From a virus, in the IMG/VR virus record IMGVR_UViG_3300046318_000439, positions 124,001-188,000 of that record: 64,000 bases of DNA; one strand, 5' to 3'. Shown here one piece after another: positions 24,960-31,500 of this stretch. Under the pieces are notes generated by a model, which had not been told where the DNA came from, ran no database searches, and saw nothing but the letters and a program-made list of their open reading frames with translations. A program made the position numbers and the translations under genes. Position 1 is the stretch's first letter. Each line of letters starts with the position of its first letter.

Positions 24960-25876
24960 ACTTGTACCACCTGTGGTAAGAAACGATCTGCGATACTCTC
25001 ATGTCCACTATATCCTCGTGGATTACATACTACACGAGTTGTACCAACCATATAATCAAATCGGTCGTGTGTATGGCCGTGAGTCCATAATTTAATTTGA
25101 GGGTGGTCTAAGATCAAATCGCTCAAGTCGCTATGATAACCACCATTCATTACTTTATCATCAGCATACCGAGGATGGCAACTAGCATATGTTGGTGTGT
25201 GGTGAGTACATACAACTACCTTTTCTTTACCAGCAACAGTATCTTTGAGGAATGAAATAAACTTCTTATGTTCTTCTACTGCATCTTCTGGTGAGAATGT
25301 GCTAGGCTCTTCTTTAACCTTTTCACTTTCTTTGATGTAGTATCCATTGGAATCTAGAAGATACTGACCAGAGCCATCTGGATTCTTAGCATACAGAGGA
25401 ACACGTCGTTGCAACATTTTATTACTATTCTTCACACCGCTAAAATCATTCATACGACGACGGATGAAAAATAATGTATCTGGATCTTCTTTATTCATAT
25501 CAGTCCACATCGTTCCACCTACAAATGTCACTCCATCAAGCTCGATGGCTTCATTATCTAAAAAGTGAATGTTATCATACTTACATGTAGTAGCATGAAT
25601 TGTGATTGGTGTGTATTTGAAGTCGCCATGATAGTGTTCATGGTTGCCCATGATGTATATGACATGCTTATATGATTGACTGACTCTATTGAAAAACTCG
25701 AGAGCATCTCTTCGTCGACTGAAAGTGCGAACGGCACCTTCCTGCAGGTCTGCAGCTACGAGTATGTCTCCGCCTAAGATAAGAACATCAGCTTGTTCAA
25801 CATTTTTAAACAAAGCGTGCTCTGGATGGATTACATCAAATTCTAAATGCAGATCGCTGCATACTGCAATTTTCAT
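24956..25876 (-). CDS. Calcineurin-like metallophosphoesterase
   Basis: All family blocks are present: SDLHLEFD, LILGGDIL, IMGNHEHY, VVCTHHTP and LWTHGHTHDRFDY, giving the Asp, His, Asn and His ligands of a two-metal site. At 306 residues it is a stand-alone phosphoesterase, distinct from the gp47 nuclease at 47 kb. Substrate (nucleotide, RNA end or protein phosphate) cannot be read from sequence. A second stand-alone member lies at 29.3-29.9 kb. Confidence 0.88.
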   Translation of the reverse strand: MKIAVCSDLHLEFDVIHPEHALFKNVEQADVLILGGDILVAADLQEGAVRTFSRRRDALEFFNRVSQSYKHVIYIMGNHEHYHGDFKYTPITIHATTCKYDNIHFLDNEAIELDGVTFVGGTMWTDMNKEDPDTLFFIRRRMNDFSGVKNSNKMLQRRVPLYAKNPDGSGQYLLDSNGYYIKESEKVKEEPSTFSPEDAVEEHKKFISFLKDTVAGKEKVVVCTHHTPTYASCHPRYADDKVMNGGYHSDLSDLILDHPQIKLWTHGHTHDRFDYMVGTTRVVCNPRGYSGHESIADRFLPQVVQV

Positions 25877-25895
25877 AACAAACGTCCTAAATGTA

Positions 25896-26075
25896 TTAGG
25901 CTTCTAGTACAAAGTCTTCTGCTATATCTTCTGCCTGCTGTGATGTATCAACATACACGTGGTTAATTTCTTTAGTATCCTTATTACAATAAACCACATA
26001 CGTGTGCTCATCCATCAGATATACTTTAGCTAAACGACCATTGTTATCGCCATAATGAGTAGATAAATGCTTCAT
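25896..26075 (-). CDS. Small protein of unknown function
   Basis: The ATG at 26075, one base after the preceding stop, gives 59 residues (MKHLSTHYGDNNGRLAKVYL). A longer reading would overlap the previous gene. The sequence alternates strands (VYLMDEHTYVVYCN, INHVYVDTS) and ends in an acidic helix. No family is recognised. The ribosome site is weak, so expression may depend on the gene before it. Confidence 0.68.
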   Translation of the reverse strand: MKHLSTHYGDNNGRLAKVYLMDEHTYVVYCNKDTKEINHVYVDTSQQAEDIAEDFVLEA

Positions 26076-26076
26076 A

Positions 26077-26343
26077 TCAATTATACTCGCTTTTGAATTC
26101 ATTGTCAACGTCTGTAATGAATTGATTTATAAGAGATTTTGCTTGGATAATTTCGTTGTATGGAACCCCAGCATACGCCAGTGTAAGGTCTGCTGTGTCC
26201 ATTTTAATTAATTCCTCGTAGGTCCAATCTTTACATAAGTCCAAGCTATACCAAAGACTCAGTACCTGTTCTTCTTTTGAGGGACCAGAATTGTCGCTCC
26301 AAAAAGAATACCACGGAGAAGAGGACCAACGAGAATAAGACAT
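26077..26343 (-). CDS. Small conserved-looking acidic protein
   Basis: An 88-residue protein beginning MSYSRWSSSPWYSFWSDNSG, rich in Trp, Tyr and Ser, followed by a helical part (EEQVLSLWYSLDLCKDWTYEE) and a final helix. Its start overlaps the stop of the Sm-like gene by one base. I recall similar W/S-rich starts in T4-like cyanophage proteins. Function unknown. Confidence 0.72.
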   Translation of the reverse strand: MSYSRWSSSPWYSFWSDNSGPSKEEQVLSLWYSLDLCKDWTYEELIKMDTADLTLAYAGVPYNEIIQAKSLINQFITDVDNEFKSEYN

Positions 26344-26636
26344 TAGATTGCCTTAGCGATTTGAATACCAGAACCAAACATACGATTGTAATTGTTTAAC
26401 ATATCAACACCTGGTTCGAATTGAACCATTACAAAAGATTTATTGAATGGAAATGCTTTATCATCAGCATATGGAAGAAAAGGCATTAATCCTAATCCTA
26501 CTTGACCTTGTTGGCCACCTGGCATCATTACAATAGATGCTACATCTTTCAAATCAATCGTGGTGCTTGTTTCATTTTGAAACTTACCAACAACCTCTTC
26601 CCCAGACGTTAATTTTAAACATACAATTTTTTCCAT
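26343..26636 (-). CDS. Sm-like (LSm) fold protein
   Basis: The 97-residue product starts VCLKLTSGEEVVGKFQNET, then TTIDLKDVASIVMMPG, the strand pattern of an Sm1 motif: a conserved Gly in the second strand and an Asp/Asn in the loop. The rest (SFVMVQFEPGVDMLNNYN) is like phage members. Sm-like proteins form rings that bind RNA. A second protein of the same type is at 48.6-49.0 kb. RNA binding is inferred from the fold only. Confidence 0.7.
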   Translation of the reverse strand: MEKIVCLKLTSGEEVVGKFQNETSTTIDLKDVASIVMMPGGQQGQVGLGLMPFLPYADDKAFPFNKSFVMVQFEPGVDMLNNYNRMFGSGIQIAKAI

Positions 26637-26651
26637 AACAATTCCTTAATA

Positions 26652-26753
26652 TTAAGACCACTCATTTAATTTATATCTACGCTTTGCCTGCATAGCACGA
26701 GTTTCCACTATTACATCAAATAAGACAACGAAAAAATTGCATATGTGTTTCAT
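26652..26753 (-). CDS. Very small protein (33 residues)
   Basis: A short frame starts at an ATG overlapping the previous stop as ATGA and reads MKHICNFFVVLFDVIVETRA, then MQAKRRYKLNEWS. A hydrophobic first half is followed by a basic tail; the ETRAMQAKRRY pattern is like tiny proteins in T4-like cyanophages. The coupling supports it, but its length keeps confidence moderate. Confidence 0.55.
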   Translation of the reverse strand: MKHICNFFVVLFDVIVETRAMQAKRRYKLNEWS

Positions 26754-26893
26754 ATGAACCCTCTGCGAGTTAAAATATTCATACGATATTCTAGATCCCA
26801 GCGGTCAGTTGCTTCATTGAGAAAAGCTTCAATCTCTTTTATATAGTGAGGGGCAAATGTTCGCTTTACCCAATTTTGAAATTTTGTTTCCAT
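26750..26893 (-). CDS. Very small basic protein (47 residues)
   Basis: The frame reads METKFQNWVKRTFAPHYIKE and ends TRRGFI. An in-frame ATG six codons upstream (26911) is an alternative start; neither has a clear ribosome site. It is helical and charged with no family match. It lies just after the hsp20 terminator and overlaps the next tiny gene by four bases. Confidence 0.5.
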   Translation of the reverse strand: METKFQNWVKRTFAPHYIKEIEAFLNEATDRWDLEYRMNILTRRGFI

Positions 26894-26933
26894 GTGCGTG
26901 TTTATACCCATATAAGATTTAAAGAAAAAGAAA

Positions 26934-26953
26934 GCCGAGAGTTTCCTCTCGGC
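26934..26953 (-). terminator. Intrinsic terminator after hsp20
   Basis: On the minus strand an 8-bp perfect stem GCCGAGAG/CTCTCGGC with a GAAA tetraloop is followed by TTTCTTTTTCTTT. It lies about ten bases after the hsp20 stop, so it closes the phasin-like/hsp20 unit. Confidence 0.88.
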
Positions 26954-26963
26954 CTTTATTACA

Positions 26964-27425
26964 TCAGTCTACTAAAAGTTCTTTTTTAGCTTTCGACTTG
27001 ACAGGGATCTTCTTTGGTTGTTTATGTTCCGGAACCAAACGTTCCAAAGCAATTTTTAACATACCATTAAACATCTCTGCATCTTTCACTTCGATCTCAT
27101 CATTTAGTGCGAATGTGCGAGTAAAAGCTCTATTCGCGATGCCTTTGAAGAGGAAGTTGTCTTCTTCTCCATCAGTAGCAATATTGCCACGTACAACTAA
27201 CTTTCCGTCATTCATTTCAATGTCAATGTCTTGCTGACCAAAACCTGCAACAGCAATTTCAATAGTATAATGATTCTCTCCTACCTTCTTAATATTGTAA
27301 GGAGGGTAGTTAGGAATGTTCTTAGTTAAGTCATCATGTAGTTTTGCAATCTGATTAAATTGCTCATCAAACCCAATGAAAAAACGGTCGAAGTCTTTGA
27401 ACTGTGGAAATGTAATGTTAGTCAT
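26964..27425 (-). CDS. hsp20: Small heat shock protein Hsp20 (alpha-crystallin family)
   Basis: A holding chaperone that binds unfolding proteins. The ATG at 27425 has GGAGGCGAT upstream. The 153-residue product has PPYNIKKVGENHYTIEIAVA, AGFGQQDIDIEMNDGKLVVRG, the NFLFKGIANRAFTRTFALND stretch and GMLKIALERLVPEH, all typical of IbpA-like sHSPs. The C-terminal KKIPVKS is a variant I-x-V anchor. Hsp20 is a widely conserved gene in marine T4-like phages. It is the second gene after a structured leader. Confidence 0.94.
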   Translation of the reverse strand: MTNITFPQFKDFDRFFIGFDEQFNQIAKLHDDLTKNIPNYPPYNIKKVGENHYTIEIAVAGFGQQDIDIEMNDGKLVVRGNIATDGEEDNFLFKGIANRAFTRTFALNDEIEVKDAEMFNGMLKIALERLVPEHKQPKKIPVKSKAKKELLVD

Positions 27426-27438
27426 ATCGCCTCCAGAT

Positions 27439-27678
27439 TTATTTTGCAAAAGCGAAAGCTTTGCTGGCATCAAACTTAACTAATTCTTGTGTAGACAAGT
27501 TAGCTACTTCAGCTGCAGTTTTAACAACTTGCTTACTGAATTTTGTTTGTGCATCAATAAATGAATTGAGGGATTTTGCGATATCTGCGTTCTTTACGAA
27601 AGTCTGAACGAAAGATGTTTTTGCACCTTGAACGGTGTCGATGAATTGGCTAGCTTGAGCCGTGAATTGTTCACTCAT
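27439..27678 (-). CDS. Phasin-like small protein
   Basis: A 79-residue amphipathic helical protein (MSEQFTAQASQFIDTVQGAK, then FSKQVVKTAAEVANLSTQEL). The pattern of small residues, phenylalanines and KTAAEVANLS resembles phasins, which coat polyhydroxyalkanoate granules, though it is shorter than most. AAGGAG precedes the ATG. It is in one unit with hsp20, which fits the known link between phasins and sHSPs in inclusion binding. Phasin function is tentative. Confidence 0.65.
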   Translation of the reverse strand: MSEQFTAQASQFIDTVQGAKTSFVQTFVKNADIAKSLNSFIDAQTKFSKQVVKTAAEVANLSTQELVKFDASKAFAFAK

Positions 27679-27705
27679 TTGTATCTCCTTGAATTAAGCG
27701 AGTTT

Positions 27706-27736
27706 AAAATAAAAACACTACCCCGAAGGCATAGTG
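27706..27736 (-). terminator. Terminator/attenuator in the leader of the phasin-like/hsp20 unit
   Basis: On the minus strand CACTATGCC-TTCG-GGGTAGTG folds into an 8-bp stem with a UUCG loop and one bulged G, followed at once by TTTTTATTTT. It lies between the promoter at 27818-27846 and the first gene at 27678, so it can stop transcription before the genes. Confidence 0.75.
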
Positions 27737-27811
27737 GGTTCCAGCTTACCGACTACTGGGGTACCATATCGTTGTACCGGTATAATATATATAACGTCCC
27801 ATCCCTGGGTA
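27706..27811 (-). ncRNA. Candidate small RNA or regulatory leader, about 105 nt
   Basis: It starts about seven bases after a strong -10 box and ends at an intrinsic terminator, with no open reading frame of note. Internal hairpins are possible: GGTAC/GTACC at 27760-27764 and 27774-27778, and CCAG/CTGG at 27741-27744 and 27756-27759, then the UUCG terminator. It could be a free small RNA or an attenuating leader for phasin-like/hsp20. No known RNA family is recognised. Confidence 0.5.
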
Positions 27812-27817
27812 TTAACC

Positions 27818-27846
27818 ATTATAGTAAAATTTTTGTAAAAAATCAA
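27818..27846 (-). promoter_or_regulatory. Sigma-70-type promoter before the small RNA/hsp20 leader
   Basis: TTGATT (27846-27841), a 17-base spacer, and TATAAT (27823-27818) on the minus strand. The -10 matches exactly and the -35 matches in four of six positions. The start of transcription should be near 27811. Confidence 0.72.
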
Positions 27847-29337
27847 CTATACTGATAATTTTTTGTGTTTGTAATGCTCTACAAATTTGATGAAGTTGTT
27901 CTCATATGGTTTTCTCGTGTAGTCGGTGAGGAATAACTTTTTATCGAGTGTAACTTGATCCCCATTATCTTCACACATGATTGATGATAGAGCAAGAGCA
28001 TCGATCACTCGCATGTTGAATTTTCCAACTTTATATAAATCATATAGTGATTTTGTCCACACATCAGCTTCATAAATTGTCATGTGTTCATTTTCCCATT
28101 GAAGATAATGTCCTACTGTATCTTCTTCTGGTGATATGATCCGATGGTTGCCACTTCCATCTTGCTGTTGTTCTCGTACTTGCATGTATCCATGTTCTGC
28201 GTAGTTTTTTGACAAGTAAGAATTCTTGTCATTTTCTTCTGCTACGATTTCTAATACTTCACTGTGGGCATAAAGCGGATGCCATTCATCTCGTACCCAT
28301 TCATAGGTAGAGTTAAGACTCTCCATCGTTTCGTGTGGGAGTCCAGCAATGAGGTTGATAGTTGGTCTATACCGATGACCAACACGTTCAGTGAAAAAGT
28401 CACGTACTTCAATTAGGCCTGCCTTAACGCGAGCAGGACCCATACCTTTTCCAATAAATTTTGCTGATCGAGCATTGAAGCTTTCTATGCCATAGAATTG
28501 CCCAAGCATACCCATGCGCAACAACTCTTCACGATCCAATTTACGAGATATTAATAGATCGGCCCGAATAAATCCTGTAAACCATGGTTTAAAAGATAAC
28601 GTATCCACGACGTCAGCAAACTTTGTAATCTTTTCAGTTGTGTCATTGAATGTATTGTCTGTGATTACATAGTTCGATATACCAAACCTGTCATGCGCAT
28701 CCATCAATTGCTCATATGCACTTTCCGAACTACGTGTAGCATCGAAGTTGGCATTCCTAATAGGGAAATTACAAAACGCACAATCGAACTTACAACCCCT
28801 TGCAAACTCTATCGATCCCCACTCGCCAGGAATTATAAAATCTCTATTCTCATACTTGATCATAGGATTCTTCCATGGAGCTGCGGGATAGTCGTGCATT
28901 GTTTCTATTACACAAGTACCTTTTACGACCTTAGTCTTTGGAGCTACACCGTTACTAAACTTATATTTGAGAATTGCGTCAAGAGCATTTTCTCCATACC
29001 CAGCAACAAAGTAGTCAATATAATCAAGATGGAATGGTTCGAATTGGCCGCCCCCTATTAGAACGATATCTGGATATGTTTTTTTAATATACAAACAAAA
29101 TTGTTCTAAAAGAGTTTTCCTTGTTGTGAAACTGTAGATGAATGAGAAACCAATGAATTTAGTTTCAGATGTGATGCGCGAATGGAGGAGAGCAATCAAC
29201 TCATCGAATGTCCAGTATTCGAAAAAATCAATAACCTCTGCATCCCACCCCTGCTCGCGCATATAGGTTGCCATGCGATGAGAACCAGGACCTCTATAAC
29301 GACTTCCATCGTTAATTGATATCATTAAACAATGCAT
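27847..29337 (-). CDS. Radical SAM protein with N-terminal cobalamin-binding-like domain
   Basis: Residues 1-150 resemble a B12-binding-type Rossmann domain (LMISINDGSRYRGPGSHRMA, FIGFSFIYSFTTRKTL, DIVLIGGGQFEP), but without the DxHxxG cobalamin ligand. The radical SAM core has ARGCKFDCAFCNFPIR, the CxxxCxxC motif for the 4Fe-4S cluster, and IAGLPHETMESLN later. The ATG at 29337, just after the previous stop, is preferred over a TTG 42 bases upstream. Substrate unknown; similar enzymes methylate or rearrange many metabolites. Confidence 0.85.
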   Translation of the reverse strand: MHCLMISINDGSRYRGPGSHRMATYMREQGWDAEVIDFFEYWTFDELIALLHSRITSETKFIGFSFIYSFTTRKTLLEQFCLYIKKTYPDIVLIGGGQFEPFHLDYIDYFVAGYGENALDAILKYKFSNGVAPKTKVVKGTCVIETMHDYPAAPWKNPMIKYENRDFIIPGEWGSIEFARGCKFDCAFCNFPIRNANFDATRSSESAYEQLMDAHDRFGISNYVITDNTFNDTTEKITKFADVVDTLSFKPWFTGFIRADLLISRKLDREELLRMGMLGQFYGIESFNARSAKFIGKGMGPARVKAGLIEVRDFFTERVGHRYRPTINLIAGLPHETMESLNSTYEWVRDEWHPLYAHSEVLEIVAEENDKNSYLSKNYAEHGYMQVREQQQDGSGNHRIISPEEDTVGHYLQWENEHMTIYEADVWTKSLYDLYKVGKFNMRVIDALALSSIMCEDNGDQVTLDKKLFLTDYTRKPYENNFIKFVEHYKHKKLSV

Positions 29338-29338
29338 A

Positions 29339-29929
29339 TTAGGCAGTTTTGAACCCCACAGCTCCACCTTCTGCTTCAATACGCTTAATTACATCCTCAA
29401 ACAGTATAGGCGCAAAGTCTGGTAGTTGCTCTACGCTGACGTTATGATATCTAGTATCAATCTCATCACCATATAGAACCTCTCCTGTCTTTGCATCAAC
29501 ACCTCTTGGCTTCATAACTCTATTAGAATGTAAGTGGCCGTGAATGTTAACACCAAAGCGACCTAAGCTATCAGAGTGAATAGGAATATGGCTTAGGATC
29601 ATTCCGTTCAATATGTGGTAGGCACGAAGCTCCCGGAAGTATTGTCTGTATTCATCGTCTCGGAAGATATCATGATTACCGCGGATCAATACCTTATCAC
29701 CATTGAGACGAGCTAATGTAGGCAATGCTTTACGATTAATCACAACATCCCCTAAGTGATAAACCTTGTCTGTAGGCTTAACTCTCTCGTTCCATGCTTT
29801 GATCATATCCTCATCCATCTCGGCAGGATCGTCCCATGGACGAAGTTTCGTAACGCCATCGCTACGTGTGAAGCGGCAAACGCCAGTGTGACCAAAGTGC
29901 GTATCGCTTACTAGAAATACTGACGGCAT
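29339..29929 (-). CDS. Calcineurin-like metallophosphoesterase, second copy
   Basis: A 196-residue enzyme of the short phage type: SDTHFGHTGVC, YHLGDVVI, LIRGNHDIFRD, ILSHIPIH and NIHGHLHSNR supply the metal ligands. It is more like the small yfcE/phage phosphoesterases than the 306-residue protein at 25 kb. It is the first protein gene after the tRNA array and is followed at once by the radical SAM gene. Confidence 0.88.
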   Translation of the reverse strand: MPSVFLVSDTHFGHTGVCRFTRSDGVTKLRPWDDPAEMDEDMIKAWNERVKPTDKVYHLGDVVINRKALPTLARLNGDKVLIRGNHDIFRDDEYRQYFRELRAYHILNGMILSHIPIHSDSLGRFGVNIHGHLHSNRVMKPRGVDAKTGEVLYGDEIDTRYHNVSVEQLPDFAPILFEDVIKRIEAEGGAVGFKTA

Positions 29930-30042
29930 TTGCTACTCCTTTCAAAAAAGATAGTTTGCTTCTACTGAAGGAGATCTATCAACTCCCACTCACATTTATT
30001 TTAACAGGTCGTGAGCTTGACAGACACAAGGCCTCCTGTTTT

Positions 30043-30126
30043 TGGTGGAGCATCCTGGGATCGAACCAGGCATGTCTAAGACGGCGGATTTACAATCCAC
30101 TGCATCACCATTGATGCTTCTGCTCC
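30043..30126 (-). tRNA. tRNA-Tyr (GTA)
   Basis: Acceptor GGAGCAG/ATGCTCC (last pair G-A mismatched), anticodon arm GTGGA-TTGTAAA-TCCGC with anticodon GTA, a longer variable arm with GTC/GAC stem as in bacterial tRNA-Tyr, T arm CCTGG-TTCGATC-CCAGG, discriminator A and encoded CCA. The D arm is somewhat unusual. The last tRNA of the array. Confidence 0.82.
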
Positions 30127-30262
30127 AAATTAGTGCTGGGTATGAAATCCAGCGACACTTTCTCGGAGTGTCCGATCCTCTTGCTTCAAACGCTGGTATG
30201 CTACCACAAGCCTCCCGTCGTCTATTGTTTATACTCGCTTCCGAACCCGAGTTTTCTTAAAC
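30127..30262 (-). ncRNA. Structured non-coding segment between tRNA-Asn and tRNA-Tyr
   Basis: No tRNA fits here, yet several hairpins occur in a row on the minus strand: ACTCG...CGAGT, CTTG(TGGTA-GCA-TACCA)...CAAG, GACACT-CCGAGAA-AGTGTC and GCTGG-ATTTCATAC-CCAGC. T4 has two small stable RNAs in its tRNA cluster, so a processed RNA is plausible. It may also be a decayed tRNA. No reading frame of note is seen. Confidence 0.4.
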
Positions 30263-30269
30263 CACAATG

Positions 30270-30342
30270 CTCCGGGTCCTGGATTCGAACCAGGCTTCAC
30301 GGATTAACAGTCCGCCGCCTTCACCTAGATTGCTCACCCGGA
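30270..30342 (-). tRNA. tRNA-Asn (GTT)
   Basis: Acceptor TCCGGGT/ACCCGGA, anticodon arm GCGGA-CTGTTAA-TCCGT with anticodon GTT, T arm CCTGG-TTCGAAT-CCAGG, discriminator G, no encoded CCA. The D stem is weak. It lies ten bases after the stop of an HNH gene. Confidence 0.82.
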
Positions 30343-30352
30343 GCATTATGGT

Positions 30353-30775
30353 CTATCCATACATTTTTAATCCTTTTGACTTCCGTCCATTGCCCATATT
30401 CTTGGCTCCGAAAGTTTCAGATTGACTGTCGCAGTTGGGGCATATCAAACGAAAATTCGAAGGGGCATTGTTTGAAGCATCCCCATCTATATGATCTACC
30501 CACAATCGAATTGGTTTATTGTTCCACTCCGTGATACTACATACAGTACATTTATTACTGAATCGCTTCACAAGAATTTCATAAATGTCTCTTCTCGTTG
30601 TAAGCTGGCCAGCATCAAATAGCTTTGTTTTCTCTTCCATTACCAAGACATGCTTTTGTTCTGCTTGACATTTATTACTACAATACTTGTGGTTGTAGCT
30701 ATGGCCTTTGAATTTAATGTCAACTCCACAACCACAACACTTATACACCTTATCTTTTACACCCTTATAATTCAT
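30353..30775 (-). CDS. HNH endonuclease in the tRNA array
   Basis: A 140-residue probable homing endonuclease. The N-terminal zinc fingers are YKCCGCGVDIKF and HKYCSNKCQ; the HNH core is CTVCSITEW, RLWVDHIDGDASNN, NFRLICPNCDSQSETFG. It has a strong AGGAGG ribosome site, part of which lies in a hairpin made by a tRNA-like fragment (30786-30839). Such mobile genes often insert in or near tRNA genes; the adjacent tRNA remnant suggests it. Confidence 0.88.
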   Translation of the reverse strand: MNYKGVKDKVYKCCGCGVDIKFKGHSYNHKYCSNKCQAEQKHVLVMEEKTKLFDAGQLTTRRDIYEILVKRFSNKCTVCSITEWNNKPIRLWVDHIDGDASNNAPSNFRLICPNCDSQSETFGAKNMGNGRKSKGLKMYG

Positions 30776-30785
30776 AAGTAGGACC

Positions 30786-30839
30786 TCCTATATGGTATAT
30801 AGGGTTTTCTACCGACTGAGCTATATGCCAATATTACTA
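30786..30839 (-). pseudogene. 5' fragment of a tRNA gene beside the HNH gene
   Basis: The minus strand reads GGCATATAGCTCAGTCGGTA, the acceptor 5' strand and D arm of a normal tRNA, then degenerates. A hairpin CCTAT-ATACCAT-ATAGG follows, but no T arm or acceptor 3' strand is found before the HNH start. It looks like a tRNA truncated by insertion of the HNH gene. Confidence 0.6.
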
Positions 30840-30852
30840 CAACAAATTGTTT

Positions 30853-30939
30853 GGTGCTGACCATAGGATTCGAACCTACGTTGGGATTACTCCGCCTGAT
30901 TACAAGTCAGGTGCCTTCAACCGCTCAGCCAAGTCAGCA
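30853..30939 (-). tRNA. tRNA with anticodon TGT and a long variable arm (Thr/Ser hybrid)
   Basis: Acceptor GCTGACT/GGTCAGC, anticodon arm CCTGA-CTTGTAA-TCAGG giving anticodon TGT (Thr), T arm GTAGG-TTCGAAT-CCTAT, encoded CCA. The D arm (GGCTGAGCGGTTGAAGGCA) and a 15-nt variable region are those of class II tRNAs such as tRNA-Ser. Acceptor and anticodon arm resemble phage tRNA-Thr. The charged amino acid is therefore uncertain. Confidence 0.85.
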
Positions 30940-30946
30940 TTATTCT

Positions 30947-31023
30947 GGAGCGGGTGGGGAGATTCGAACTCCTCACTTCAAGTTTGGAAGACTTACGTGC
31001 TAGCCGTTAAACACTACACCCGC
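30947..31023 (-). tRNA. tRNA-Gly (TCC)
   Basis: Acceptor GCGGGTG/CACCCGC, anticodon arm TAAGT-CTTCCAA-ACTTG with anticodon TCC, T arm with TTCGAAT, discriminator T and encoded CCA, very like E. coli tRNA-Gly(TCC). Its first 24 bases overlap the 3' end of an HNH reading frame. Confidence 0.92.
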
Positions 31024-31431
31024 TTTTGGAACTTCTAAATTATATTTGTGTATCTTCGCATGACAGTTTCTGCAAACCACAATACACTTCGAAAGTTCCT
31101 TTTTTATTTTTTCCAATGACGAATCTCTCAACAGTGAAGATATAGTATGTTCTTTTACAGAGGGATCGACGTGATGAAAATCTAAGCAAGCCTCCTCACT
31201 TTCTCCACACATACAACAACATAGAGTTGACTTCCACATACGGAAAGAATCTCGCTTTGCTGTAGCTCGAACAACATTCTCTCTTATTACCTTCTGTCTG
31301 TGTTTTTCGTAATATCTTTTCTTTATTTCTCGATCGCACACTCGACAATAATTTTTCTTGATGCCTTTTGTTTTATTCTTCCAGTTAAATTCTTCAGCTA
31401 ATTTTATTTCTTTACAAACCATACATTTCAT
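31000..31431 (-). CDS. HNH endonuclease, second copy in the tRNA array
   Basis: A 143-residue protein with an N-terminal zinc finger (CMVCKEIKLAEEF and YCRVCDREIKKRY), then the HNH core: CCCMCGESEEACLDFHHVDP, and IVVCRNCHAKIH. Likely a homing or free-standing endonuclease. It has a very strong GGAAGGAGGAG ribosome site and both a consensus promoter (31501-31529) and a late-like box (31448-31455) upstream. The last eight codons run into tRNA-Gly. Confidence 0.88.
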   Translation of the reverse strand: MKCMVCKEIKLAEEFNWKNKTKGIKKNYCRVCDREIKKRYYEKHRQKVIRENVVRATAKRDSFRMWKSTLCCCMCGESEEACLDFHHVDPSVKEHTISSLLRDSSLEKIKKELSKCIVVCRNCHAKIHKYNLEVPKAGVVFNG

Positions 31432-31447
31432 ATACTCCTCCTTCCTC

Positions 31448-31455
31448 TATTTATC
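31448..31455 (-). promoter_or_regulatory. Late-like promoter box GATAAATA before the HNH gene
   Basis: The minus strand reads GATAAATA, one base from TATAAATA, 17 bases before the HNH ATG. It follows a hairpin TCGAAG-GCAAAA-CTTCGA. The short distance to the ribosome site leaves a brief leader. Confidence 0.4.
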
Positions 31456-31500
31456 GAAGTTTTGCCTTCGAAATCTAATTGAGGTTGGAATATATAAATT

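Noticed and set aside
30127-30200. Possible tRNA-Met from the hairpin with loop ATTTCATAC
   Set aside because: There is no T arm or acceptor stem that fits, and the loop has nine bases.
30042-30260. Plus-strand frame across tRNA-Tyr
   Set aside because: It starts inside the antisense of a tRNA (HPGIEPGMS-type artefact) and has no ribosome site.
30786-30839. Intact tRNA before the first HNH gene
   Set aside because: The D stem breaks down and no T arm exists, so it was called a fragment.
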